Source of the DNA: Lachnospiraceae bacterium | Lineage (GTDB): Bacteria; Bacillota_A; Clostridia; Lachnospirales; Lachnospiraceae | NCBI GenBank assembly: GCA_017996675.1 | Contig: JAGOGN010000004.1 | Span: 1 to 28,141 of the forward strand | Direction of reading: 5' to 3' | Length of the DNA: 28,141 nucleotides | Part shown: piece by piece, positions 1 to 7,315 of the stretch | Layout: every line of letters starts with the position of its first letter | How positions within the stretch are numbered: the first letter of the stretch is position 1 | Program-made: the position numbers and the translations under genes | The notes under the pieces: generated by a model | Databases searched by the model: none | What the model was told of the DNA's origin: nothing | The model's input: only the letters and a program-made list of their open reading frames with translations

Positions 1-96
1 GTGTGTCCATCCACCTTCCTGTGGAATTGGTGCATTTGCATGTCTCGCACCCTGAGCAACTGGACACATGAGTTCAACTTCATGAGAATAAATCAT
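1..96 (-). CDS. NifU-like iron-sulfur cluster scaffold family protein, N-terminal part only
   Basis: Only the first 32 codons lie in the window; the gene continues past the left edge. It begins with ATG (complement of 94-96), preceded by GAAAGGAGATTC, a strong ribosome binding site at normal spacing. The peptide starts MIYSHEVELMCPVAQGARHA and continues with an APIPQEGGW stretch. From memory this resembles the conserved start of a clostridial NifU-like scaffold family often found beside a 'GGGtGRT' protein. That identification rests on recall of a short N-terminus, so it is tentative. Two -10-like boxes precede it on the minus strand (TACAAT at 130-135, TATAAT at 179-184), but neither has a good -35 box. 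Confidence 0.5.
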   Translation of the reverse strand, partial: MIYSHEVELMCPVAQGARHANAPIPQEGGWTH

Positions 97-173
97 ATGA
101 ATCTCCTTTCCATATTGTACTTTGTTTCTATTGTAACACGATTTTTGTAAGAAACCTATTCCACAATGTACAC

Positions 174-205
174 AAAAAATTATACCGAACCAACGTGGTT
201 GTTGG
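174..205 (-). terminator. Weak candidate terminator after the hexapeptide gene
   Basis: Reading leftwards just past the stop at 213, a 5-bp inverted repeat (CCAAC/GTTGG, six-base loop, 190-205) is followed about ten bases later by a run of six T (174-179). The distance from stem to T-run is long, so this is a weak call. A TATAAT-like box for the next gene lies in the same place. Confidence 0.3.
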
Positions 206-212
206 CATTGTG

Positions 213-878
213 CTATCTTTTCTCTACAATTTCATTTCCGTTTTTATAAATTGAATTGGAAGGCACAACCCCACGCACACTAGACAGCGGATAAACATTA
301 GAGTTTTTTCCAATTACGGTTCCAGGATTTAATACGCTGTTGCATCCTACTTCCACATGATCTCCTAATATAGCTCCAACTTTCTTACGATTAGTATGGA
401 TTTCTTCAATCTTATTTTTGATCACAACAAGTGATTTATCAGATTTTACATTGGATGTAATGGATCCTGCTCCCATATGGGCGTAGAACCCTAAAATGGA
501 ATCGCCTACGTAATTATAATGTGGCACTTGCACATGATTAAACAAAATCACATTTTTAAGTTCTGTAGAATTACCCACAACAGCATGTTTTCCAACGATT
601 GCATTTCCTCTGATAAATGCACAGTGACGAATTTCTGCCTCTTCATCAATAATGCATGGTCCTGTGATACTTGCAGTTGGATAAACCTTTGCAGATTTTG
701 CAATCCATACATTTTCATCAACTTGTTCAAAAATTTCACGATCTAATGTTGGTCCAATTTCTAAAATATAGTTTCCTATTTCAGAAAGGACTTCCCATGG
801 GTATTGAAAAGTTGTAAATAAGTTCTTACTCATTGTTTCATCTAAACTAAAAAGTTGCTCGTTCTTACATTCTTCCAT
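213..878 (-). CDS. GlmU-like left-handed beta-helix (hexapeptide repeat) protein
   Basis: This 221-residue protein has a short N-terminal lead (residues 1-50, including an FQYPWEVL segment). About 150 residues of imperfect hexapeptide repeats follow, of the kind that form left-handed beta helices (for example AKVYPTASITGP, NAIVGKHAVVG, DHVEVGCNSVLNPGTVIG). The GAGSITSNVKSD segment resembles the acetyltransferase half of GlmU, the UDP-GlcNAc pyrophosphorylase/glucosamine-1-phosphate acetyltransferase. No nucleotidyltransferase domain is present, so it cannot be a complete GlmU. The family is often labelled UDP-N-acetylglucosamine pyrophosphorylase, which the sequence does not support. An acyltransferase or other sugar-nucleotide role is likely but unproven. 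Its ATG shares one base with the topB stop (TAATG), suggesting coupled translation. Confidence 0.75.
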   Translation of the reverse strand: MEECKNEQLFSLDETMSKNLFTTFQYPWEVLSEIGNYILEIGPTLDREIFEQVDENVWIAKSAKVYPTASITGPCIIDEEAEIRHCAFIRGNAIVGKHAVVGNSTELKNVILFNHVQVPHYNYVGDSILGFYAHMGAGSITSNVKSDKSLVVIKNKIEEIHTNRKKVGAILGDHVEVGCNSVLNPGTVIGKNSNVYPLSSVRGVVPSNSIYKNGNEIVEKR

Positions 879-2917
879 TATTTTTTTCCACCTTTCGTGC
901 CATATATTTTTTTCAGTTCATGAAAATTATGTTGTAATGCAGGTCCATAATAATTCGTCTTTACTTGATCGGTATGCTTATTAATAAAGGTTTCCAACTT
1001 TTCCATATATTCTTCAGAGGTGATACTTCCATCTGCCACCTGAGTTAATCCCATTTCCCAACTGGCTGTAAGTTTCGGATTTAGTAACGAAAAGATGGAT
1101 GCCCCAACTACTTCATAGATGCACTCACCTAACAATGTTGGAGTGATGATCTGTGTTTTCTTATTCAGATTTAAATATTGAATGTTCACCAGTTTTTTTT
1201 GAATTTCCGCCCTAGTCGCACTGGTTCCAATACCACTTCCTTTGATTTGAATGCGAAGCTCTTCATCTTCAATTAACTGTCCTGCGTTTTCCATTGCCAA
1301 AATCAAAGTTCCTGAATTATAGCGCTTTGGTGGGGATGTTTCACCCGCTTTCACCTGAATTTGAATGATTGGAAATGGCGTTCCTTTTTTGATGGTAGCC
1401 AGCTGATTTAAGAAAGATTCATCCATTTCTACTTCTTCTGAATCCTCTTCTTTTTCAGTTTCAGCGCCATCGTCCACTTCTGTTTTATCTTTTTTCGCAA
1501 ACGTATAAGTCATAATACTTAAATAGCCCGGGTCCTGTAGAACCTTCATATTTGAGAAAAAATGTTCCGCTCCAATACAAACATCCATCGTAATTTTCTT
1601 GTAGATTGCAGGTGGCAAAAAAATAGCAATAAATCGTCGAACGATGATTTCATATATTTTTGCAGACAATGGTTTTAATTTTGCTAATTCCTGGATTCCC
1701 TGACCCGTTGGAATTATCGCATAATGGTCCGTTATTTGCTTATCATTGACGTATCTTGTCTTACTAATATTTTTATAGGATCCTTCTTCTAGAATTTTGG
1801 AAACACTTTCTTTCACCACATTCAGCTGCATAATTCCTTTTAGATTTGTTGTGATTTCTTTCGCAACTGCAGTCGATAATACACGTGCATCCGTTCTAGG
1901 ATAGGTGACCATCTTCTTTTCGTATAGTTCCTGAACAATCTTTAATGTTTCATCTGGACTAATTTTAAATAACTTAGAACAATCATTCTGGATTTCTGCA
2001 AGATTATAAAGAAGTGGAGGATTTTTGGTTTCTTTCTTCTGTTCCACTTTCTGCACAATCGCTTCAAATGGCTGAACTTGTTTCAAATCATCCACCAGTC
2101 GATTTGCGTCTTCCTCTAATCGGAATCCATTCTCCTTATATAACTTAGGCGATTCAAAATAAGCACTTCCTGTTACCGCTTTCCACTCACCGTCCACTTT
2201 TCTTCCAAAAATATCCAATTGGTCCAAAACCCGATAAAACGGCTGTACTTGAAAGGAACGAATCTCTCGTTCTCTATTTACTACCATTCCTAAAACACAG
2301 GTCATGACCCTGCCAACAGAAATAACGGTATATTTTTCATTTAAAAATTTGGAGATATCGTTGCCATACTTTAATGTTAACAGTCTGGAAAAATTAATAC
2401 CCATTAAATAGTCTTCTTTTGCGCGTAAAAAAGCAGAATCTGCCAGATTATCATACTCTGTCAAGGACTTTGCTTCTTCAATTCCTCTATGAATTTCAGC
2501 CTCAGTCTGCGAATCGATCCACACTCGTTTTCGATTTTTTCCTTGAACTTTTGCTTGTTGTTCCACTAAACGATAAATATATTCTCCTTCTCGTCCAGAG
2601 TCAGTACAAACATAAATTGTGTCTACGTCTTCACGGTTCAATATGCCTTCAACAATCCGAAATTGTTTTGCAACCTGTGGAATTACCTCATAGATAAATT
2701 GATTCGGCAAAAATGGAAGGGTTGACAAATTCCACTTTTTTAAAGAAGGATCATACTTTTCCGGATAGCTCATCGTTACAAGATGTCCTACACACCAGGT
2801 TACCAGATAATTTTCTGATTCTAAATATCCGTCCCTGCTTTGTAAGTTCTGATTCAGTGCTTTCGCAAATTCCTTCGCAACACTGGGTTTTTCTGCTATA
2901 AATACTGATTTAGCCAT
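878..2917 (-). CDS. topB: DNA topoisomerase III (type IA)
   Basis: This 679-residue type IA topoisomerase relaxes negative supercoils and decatenates DNA through a transient 5'-phosphotyrosine link. The TOPRIM domain is at the N-terminus, with E9 in FIAEKPSVAKEF and an acidic motif TDSGREGE at 105-112. SVGRVMTCVLGMVVNRERE (200-218) is a typical central segment. The active-site tyrosine is Y339 in MVTYPRTDARVLS. An acidic, Glu-rich insertion sits around 505-525. The second position of the usual DxDxE metal triad is glycine (D106-S-G108-R-E110). I recall a similar DxGREGE form in Bacillus TopB, so this is probably a normal variant. The protein ends soon after the core, with no obvious C-terminal zinc fingers. 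The gene lies 17 bases after the ATPase gene and runs directly into the hexapeptide gene. Nothing nearby suggests a conjugative element. Confidence 0.93.
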   Translation of the reverse strand: MAKSVFIAEKPSVAKEFAKALNQNLQSRDGYLESENYLVTWCVGHLVTMSYPEKYDPSLKKWNLSTLPFLPNQFIYEVIPQVAKQFRIVEGILNREDVDTIYVCTDSGREGEYIYRLVEQQAKVQGKNRKRVWIDSQTEAEIHRGIEEAKSLTEYDNLADSAFLRAKEDYLMGINFSRLLTLKYGNDISKFLNEKYTVISVGRVMTCVLGMVVNREREIRSFQVQPFYRVLDQLDIFGRKVDGEWKAVTGSAYFESPKLYKENGFRLEEDANRLVDDLKQVQPFEAIVQKVEQKKETKNPPLLYNLAEIQNDCSKLFKISPDETLKIVQELYEKKMVTYPRTDARVLSTAVAKEITTNLKGIMQLNVVKESVSKILEEGSYKNISKTRYVNDKQITDHYAIIPTGQGIQELAKLKPLSAKIYEIIVRRFIAIFLPPAIYKKITMDVCIGAEHFFSNMKVLQDPGYLSIMTYTFAKKDKTEVDDGAETEKEEDSEEVEMDESFLNQLATIKKGTPFPIIQIQVKAGETSPPKRYNSGTLILAMENAGQLIEDEELRIQIKGSGIGTSATRAEIQKKLVNIQYLNLNKKTQIITPTLLGECIYEVVGASIFSLLNPKLTASWEMGLTQVADGSITSEEYMEKLETFINKHTDQVKTNYYGPALQHNFHELKKIYGTKGGKK

Positions 2918-2934
2918 TCGTTCTCAACTTTCTT

Positions 2935-4296
2935 TTATAAATGGTTCATATCTACTAATACCAGATTTGGCTGTTTTTGAGCCAAATCAACTAATTTTCT
3001 GTCAAATTTAGATGCAGAAAACAGATATACATGTTTTGGATTGATTTTTGCCATCTGGGCATCCGCCAATAATTTCTCATAAGTTTGGAAATCAAAATCA
3101 GACTCTGACCAACCACATTTACCGATGAGACTTTCACGTATCTCATTCTGCACAACAATATCAATCGTTCCTTGTTTCCCGATCCAGGTTCCTAATTTCA
3201 CAATCTCAACTGGAAGCTGTTTAACCTCATTGACCAGTTCTAGATATTCTCTACATACTTTTACAAAATAAGGTTCAAAATAAGTTGTAAGTTCGTTTTC
3301 AATATATTTTGTATAAAAACTTTCCGGCACCATCATTTTCAGATCGCTCTCATGTGGATAAACAAAACGGAACCAAAATTGAATAAAGGTATTTCGGATT
3401 CGATACATTCCTTTTTTCGTATTTTCCCAACCACCGGTCTCTAAGGATTCTATTTTTTCAATAATATCAAAAGCCATCAAATTCTTCATGTAAACGCTTA
3501 TTTTAGGGCGTGAAAATCCTGTATATAAAAACAAATCGTTTAATTTGTTTTTTCCGGAAGCAATGGCACCTAAAATGGTATAGTAAATGGATAATTCGCG
3601 TAATTCTGATTCTAAAATTGTTTGCGCCTCCTTGTGCAAAAAGCCATTTTCTGAAAGAATATATTTACAAACATTAAATTTAAGGCCTCTCTTCGCATCC
3701 CAATGATCCAGATACGACTGGCATCCACCTAACACTCCATACACTTCTACTGATTCCCTTACGGAATAATCTGGAAAAGTTCGTACAACATCTAAGAATC
3801 CTTCTTCTTCCAGCTTTAGTTTTTCAGCAATTTTTCCTTTGCTCTTGCCTAAAACGGTATCTAATTCTGTCTCAACCCAATGAATCTCAGATGAGAGAAA
3901 AAGAATGGTTACCGTTCCTGGATATAATTTTCGCTCTAAAAGTTTCTCAACAGATTTCATGAATTCTGGGTCTCTACGTAGAATTCGATCCACATCATCA
4001 ATCACTACTACTAACTTTGTCAAATCACCACTCTTAATTTTCGAAAAACAGGAGTCATAGGATGCCTCTGAAACCGTAACACGGTACTGCGACTCGATAT
4101 CTTCTTTCATTCGAAGAATCTGTTCTTTTGCAGAAGCATGTCTGGATGCATAATAAAAAAATTTCTTTCCTTTACAAAATTCTTTGACTAAATCCATCTT
4201 CCCCAAATAATTCTGCCCATATACGAAAATCAAATTGCTGTTCTTTTCCTCATAATAATGATTTAAGACTGCTAAATCGCCTTTCCTTGATGACAT
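2935..4296 (-). CDS. AAA-type ATPase-like protein with DUF234-like C-terminus and altered key motifs
   Basis: The start is set at 4296, not the ATG at 4302, because AGGAGG (4303-4308) is six bases from 4296 but abuts 4302; this gives 453 residues. The architecture matches archaeal-type P-loop ATPases joined to a DUF234 domain: P-loop region (FVYGQNYLGKMDLVKEF), Walker B-like LVVVIDDVD (95-103), a winged-helix-like part (about 235-285), YRIRNTFIQFWFRFVYP (about 298-314), then a C-terminal nuclease-like region. Two motifs depart from my memory of the family. The Walker A segment GQNYLGKM (27-34) has Met where Ser/Thr is expected. The C-terminal GTIDIV...GKCGW lacks the GEID...ECK acidic/lysine pattern. 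ATP binding may be weak and nuclease activity is doubtful. Function is unknown. It has its own promoter and lies upstream of topB. Confidence 0.7.
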   Translation of the reverse strand: MSSRKGDLAVLNHYYEEKNSNLIFVYGQNYLGKMDLVKEFCKGKKFFYYASRHASAKEQILRMKEDIESQYRVTVSEASYDSCFSKIKSGDLTKLVVVIDDVDRILRRDPEFMKSVEKLLERKLYPGTVTILFLSSEIHWVETELDTVLGKSKGKIAEKLKLEEEGFLDVVRTFPDYSVRESVEVYGVLGGCQSYLDHWDAKRGLKFNVCKYILSENGFLHKEAQTILESELRELSIYYTILGAIASGKNKLNDLFLYTGFSRPKISVYMKNLMAFDIIEKIESLETGGWENTKKGMYRIRNTFIQFWFRFVYPHESDLKMMVPESFYTKYIENELTTYFEPYFVKVCREYLELVNEVKQLPVEIVKLGTWIGKQGTIDIVVQNEIRESLIGKCGWSESDFDFQTYEKLLADAQMAKINPKHVYLFSASKFDRKLVDLAQKQPNLVLVDMNHL

Positions 4297-4331
4297 GTTC
4301 ATCCTCCTAATTATCGCAAAATTCTAATGAA

Positions 4332-4360
4332 ATTATATCATACCGTAACTTTTTATTCAA
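4332..4360 (-). promoter_or_regulatory. Promoter for the ATPase-topB-hexapeptide genes
   Basis: On the minus strand TTGAAT (4355-4360) and TATAAT (4332-4337) are separated by exactly 17 bases. The -35 box overlaps the last codons and stop of asd, so this promoter fires from the end of the preceding gene. A start site near 4325 would leave a short leader before the AGGAGG at 4303-4308. Confidence 0.72.
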
Positions 4361-5441
4361 TGTCAAAGAACCCTTCTTCACATAACAACTCAGCAGTCAG
4401 AACTGAACCTCCTGCCGCACCTCTTAAAGTATTATGGGATAAGCCGATAAATTTGTAATCATAAAGAGTATCTTCTCTTAATCGACCTGCAACGATACTC
4501 ATCCCATTTCCTTCCATCACATCTAAAGTAACCTGTGGGCGATTATCATCTTCTTTATAGACCAAGAAATGAGCAGGAGCACTTGGAAGATTCTTCAGCT
4601 GTGGTAATCCCTGAAATTCTCTCCAACATCTCAGAATGTCTTCACGGGAAGGTTTTTTCTCGAAGTTCACAAAAACAGCAGCCATATGTCCATCTAAAAC
4701 AGGAACTCGAATACATTGTGTTGTAATAACCGGTAAAGTTTCTGGAATAATCTGACCATCTCTGTATTCACCTAAAATTCGCAATGGCTCTTTTTCACTC
4801 TTCTCTTCCTCACCAGCAATATACGGAATTACATTTCCGATCATTTCTGGCCATGTTTCAAAGTTCTTTCCAGAACCAGAGATTGCCTGATAAGTGGTTG
4901 CAACGACTTCTTTCGGTCCGTATTCTTTTAATGCATATAAAAGAGGAGTATAACTTTGAATGGAACAGTTTGGTTTTACAACAATAAATCCTCTTTTTGT
5001 ACCCAAACGACGTTTTTGAGTTTCCAAAATTCGAAGGTGATCTCCATTAATTTCTGGAATAATCATTGGTACATCTGGTGTCCAACGATGTGCGCTATTA
5101 TTTGAAACCACAGGAATTTCTGCCTTTGCATAAGCTTCTTCCAAATCTGCGATTTCATTCTTTTTCATATCAACTGCGCAAAAAACAAAATCTACTTTAT
5201 CACGAATGGAATCAATATCTAAAGCAGATTCAACCGTCATATCCTTGATACTTTCCGGTATTTCCCCTTCCATCTTCCAACGATTGTGAACCGCTGTACT
5301 ATAGGTTAGCCCTGCACTTCTTTCGCTTGCAGCAAGTACCGTAATATGAAACCATGGATGATTGTTTAATAGCATCACCAAACGTTGACCCACCATACCT
5401 GTTGCTCCTAAAATTCCTACCCTATAATTTCTTTTGTTCAT
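4353..5441 (-). CDS. asd: Aspartate-semialdehyde dehydrogenase (archaeal/fungal-type)
   Basis: It catalyses NADPH-dependent conversion of aspartyl-4-phosphate to aspartate semialdehyde, the branch point for lysine/diaminopimelate, threonine and methionine. The start at 5441 has GAGG six bases upstream; the reading frame extends 13 codons further without support. This gives 362 residues. The nucleotide-binding GATGMVGQ is at the N-terminus, the catalytic Cys is C159 in KPNCSIQ, and R245 and H252 lie in CIRVPVLDGH. The GILGATGMVGQRL start and NCSIQ motif fit the archaeal/fungal form of the enzyme (TIGR00978-like) better than the usual bacterial form. The first 20 bases overlap the end of queH, so translation is probably coupled. 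No lysine riboswitch is seen, and none would be expected inside an operon. Confidence 0.93.
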   Translation of the reverse strand: MNKRNYRVGILGATGMVGQRLVMLLNNHPWFHITVLAASERSAGLTYSTAVHNRWKMEGEIPESIKDMTVESALDIDSIRDKVDFVFCAVDMKKNEIADLEEAYAKAEIPVVSNNSAHRWTPDVPMIIPEINGDHLRILETQKRRLGTKRGFIVVKPNCSIQSYTPLLYALKEYGPKEVVATTYQAISGSGKNFETWPEMIGNVIPYIAGEEEKSEKEPLRILGEYRDGQIIPETLPVITTQCIRVPVLDGHMAAVFVNFEKKPSREDILRCWREFQGLPQLKNLPSAPAHFLVYKEDDNRPQVTLDVMEGNGMSIVAGRLREDTLYDYKFIGLSHNTLRGAAGGSVLTAELLCEEGFFDIE

Positions 5442-6066
5442 AACGTGCCTCACTTTCTCTTTTTGAAAATACACATCCACAATAATCCTGTCTATATAAA
5501 TGATATTCTTTTGAAATTTCTGTTGATTTTAAATAGCCATTTTTCTTTTTAAAATCAGTTGGTAAATATGCCACACCACATTGACTTGCAATCTCTTCTC
5601 CAATTTGATTGATCACAGTTGCATTTTTTAGAGGGCTAATAGTCAATGTCGTTGCAAAGTACTCGCACTGATTCTCCACAGCCATTCTCGCCGCTTCCAT
5701 CAGTCGAAGGCGAAAACAGACCAGACATCTGCCTCCTCGCTCCGGTTCGTCTTCCAGTCCCCGTATTTGACTGTAAAATAGCTCAGATTGATAGTCTTCG
5801 CTGACGAGTTGAATTTGATTATCCGAGACCCCATTTAGATTCATCTGCTGGACCAAATAGGTCATTTCTTCTGTTCTTTTTTGATATTCCTCATCCGAAT
5901 CCATATTGGGATTAAAAAAAAGAGCTACAATTTGAAAAGAGTTCTTTAAATAGTCCAACACATACGTGGAACATGGCGCGCAACAACTGTGAAGTAATAA
6001 TCTAGGTTTCACTTGTTGATCCTTATTTTCTTCTATGATTCGTTCTAAATTCTGTTGCACGTTCAT
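5422..6066 (-). CDS. queH: Epoxyqueuosine reductase QueH (DUF208 family)
   Basis: QueH carries out the last step of queuosine synthesis in tRNA, reducing epoxyqueuosine to queuosine without cobalamin, which separates it from QueG. The sequence shows the family's cysteine sets: HSCCAPC (C28, C29, C32), GRCLVCFRLRL (C114, C117) and DYCGC (C196, C198), expected to bind an iron-sulfur cluster and a second metal. The start is placed at 6066 (214 residues). An ATG at 6093 is also in frame but has no ribosome binding site and would lie at or upstream of the predicted transcription start. AGGAG stands 11 bases before 6066, a rather long spacing. It is the first gene of the transcript and overlaps asd by 20 bases. 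No other queuosine genes are in the window. Confidence 0.92.
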   Translation of the reverse strand: MNVQQNLERIIEENKDQQVKPRLLLHSCCAPCSTYVLDYLKNSFQIVALFFNPNMDSDEEYQKRTEEMTYLVQQMNLNGVSDNQIQLVSEDYQSELFYSQIRGLEDEPERGGRCLVCFRLRLMEAARMAVENQCEYFATTLTISPLKNATVINQIGEEIASQCGVAYLPTDFKKKNGYLKSTEISKEYHLYRQDYCGCVFSKRESEARYEQKKL

Positions 6067-6095
6067 CTTTAAATGTACTCCTTTTCTTTTCATCT

Positions 6096-6124
6096 ATCAT
6101 ACCCTCATTTGACTATTTTGTCCA
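6096..6124 (-). promoter_or_regulatory. Promoter for queH-asd
   Basis: On the minus strand TGGACA (6119-6124) and TATGAT (6096-6101) are 17 bases apart. The -35 box starts directly after the T-run of the tRNA-Thr terminator. The expected transcription start, near 6089, supports translation from 6066 rather than 6093. Confidence 0.7.
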
Positions 6125-6125
6125 T

Positions 6126-6164
6126 AAAAAAACCCCAGACGCGGGTCAAGCTCTGCGTTCTGGG
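6126..6164 (-). terminator. Rho-independent terminator of the tRNA-Thr transcript
   Basis: Minus-strand hairpin with CCCAGA pairing to TCTGGG, extended by an inner CGC/GCG pairing with a small bulge, then seven T (6126-6132). It lies about ten bases beyond the tRNA 3' end and insulates it from the queH promoter. Confidence 0.85.
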
Positions 6165-6173
6165 ATTTGTAGA

Positions 6174-6246
<73 letters not shown>

Positions 6247-6262
6247 TTAACTAACATCAAGT

Positions 6263-6291
6263 ATTATATCGAGTTTTTTGCTATATTGCAA
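6263..6291 (-). promoter_or_regulatory. Promoter for tRNA-Thr
   Basis: On the minus strand TTGCAA (6286-6291) and TATAAT (6263-6268) are 17 bases apart, placing the start a few bases before the tRNA 5' end at 6246. It is divergent from the plus-strand promoter at 6309-6337. Confidence 0.75.
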
Positions 6292-6308
6292 TCTTTTTTT
6301 AAAAAAAG

Positions 6309-6337
6309 TTGTTCTTTTTAACCATCCTTGCTATAAT
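6309..6337 (+). promoter_or_regulatory. Promoter for the membrane protein/phosphopantetheinyl transferase pair
   Basis: TTGTTC (6309-6314) and TATAAT (6332-6337) are separated by 17 bases, about 30 bases before the start codon at 6367. A T7A7 tract (6294-6307) lies between this and the divergent tRNA promoter. Confidence 0.7.
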
Positions 6338-6366
6338 CATTTTAGATCAAATTAAGGAGGTCTCTT

Positions 6367-6720
6367 ATGACTGACACAACTAAAAAATTGGATATCCATG
6401 CATTTATACGCAAACCGAAAATGGCTCTTTATGCATTAATCAGTTATTGCATTCTTTTTCTTGCATTTTGTATCCTTTCTTTCTTTTTTACGAACAACAC
6501 AATTGTTGTTACCTGTATTCTTTTTTTAATTGCTATTCTACTAGCAAAGCTTCTAAGTGATCTTCCAATTTATGGAATTGGAATTTGTGCTTTCCTGATT
6601 TTTATCAGTGGATTATTTGTAAAACAACCTTTATTGACACTGTTTTCAATGTTACTTTTTATTGGTGCTTTTGGTGTCATTCACATGATTCGTATACACG
6701 GAGGATTCTTAACAAAATAA
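6367..6720 (+). CDS. Small four-helix membrane protein of unknown function
   Basis: This 117-residue protein starts with a soluble, basic stretch (MTDTTKKLDIHAFIRKPK). Four hydrophobic segments follow: about 19-41, 45-66, 68-86 and 89-108. AAGGAGG stands six bases before the ATG, a strong ribosome binding site. The final residues (RIHGGFLTK) are basic and probably cytoplasmic, which with the basic N-terminus fits an N-in/C-in topology. I do not recognise a family and see no catalytic motif. The stop TAA shares one base with the ATG of the phosphopantetheinyl transferase, so the two are co-transcribed and probably translationally coupled. A physical or functional link is inference only. Confidence 0.8.
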   Translation: MTDTTKKLDIHAFIRKPKMALYALISYCILFLAFCILSFFFTNNTIVVTCILFLIAILLAKLLSDLPIYGIGICAFLIFISGLFVKQPLLTLFSMLLFIGAFGVIHMIRIHGGFLTK

Positions 6721-7310
6721 TGTCCATTGGAATATTCTACGCATCAAATTTCATAGACTCTGTAGAAATCATTAGAGAAAAGCTTTTTTCTGAAGCTTTT
6801 CAGACTTTTTTCGGCTTTCCTTATCAGGAAGCCGAAATTTCTATTTCTAGCGGTGGTAAACCAGAATTTAAAGCTGGCTGTCATGCTGGCTGTTTTTTTA
6901 ATTTATCCCATAGTAAGACCATACTGGCCCTCGCTTGTAGCACCTCTTTGATTGGAATTGATGTGGAAGATCAAAGATTTTTTTCTCCAAAATTAATCCA
7001 GCGAATTTCCTCAAAAGAAGAACTGCTTACACACGAAGAGTCATTAGTATCGCAATCCTATGCACTGGCTCTGTGGACTTTTAAAGAAGCCTATGTCAAA
7101 TATACAGGAAACGGACTGAGAGAACCTTTTCATAGTTTCAGCGTCCCTAATCTGGATGATTCATTATTAGCTCAATCTTCTTTCCAGTTGATGCACTCAC
7201 CAAAAGAAACAGAAACGCTTTTCTTTTTCAGTATGCCCATTTTGCATTCTCGCTTGACAATTTGTTCAACTGATCCGTCCAGTCCTCAACTAGTTCCACT
7301 CATCTTATAA
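6720..7310 (+). CDS. 4'-phosphopantetheinyl transferase, Sfp type
   Basis: The enzyme moves the phosphopantetheine arm of CoA onto a serine of acyl or peptidyl carrier proteins. The start is at 6720 (196 residues), where ATG overlaps the upstream stop as TAATG; the frame stays open further upstream but overlaps the membrane gene. The Sfp signature is clear: FNLSHS (60-65), GIDVED (79-84; D81 and E83 should bind Mg) and WTFKEAYVKYTGNG (119-132; K122, E123, K127). The length fits a compact Sfp-type enzyme, not the roughly 120-residue AcpS. No NRPS, PKS or carrier protein gene is in the window, so its target is unknown. The ribosome binding site GGAGG is unusually far from the ATG (about 15 bases), supporting coupling to the gene before it. 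Confidence 0.92.
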   Translation: MSIGIFYASNFIDSVEIIREKLFSEAFQTFFGFPYQEAEISISSGGKPEFKAGCHAGCFFNLSHSKTILALACSTSLIGIDVEDQRFFSPKLIQRISSKEELLTHEESLVSQSYALALWTFKEAYVKYTGNGLREPFHSFSVPNLDDSLLAQSSFQLMHSPKETETLFFFSMPILHSRLTICSTDPSSPQLVPLIL

Positions 7311-7315
7311 GAAAC

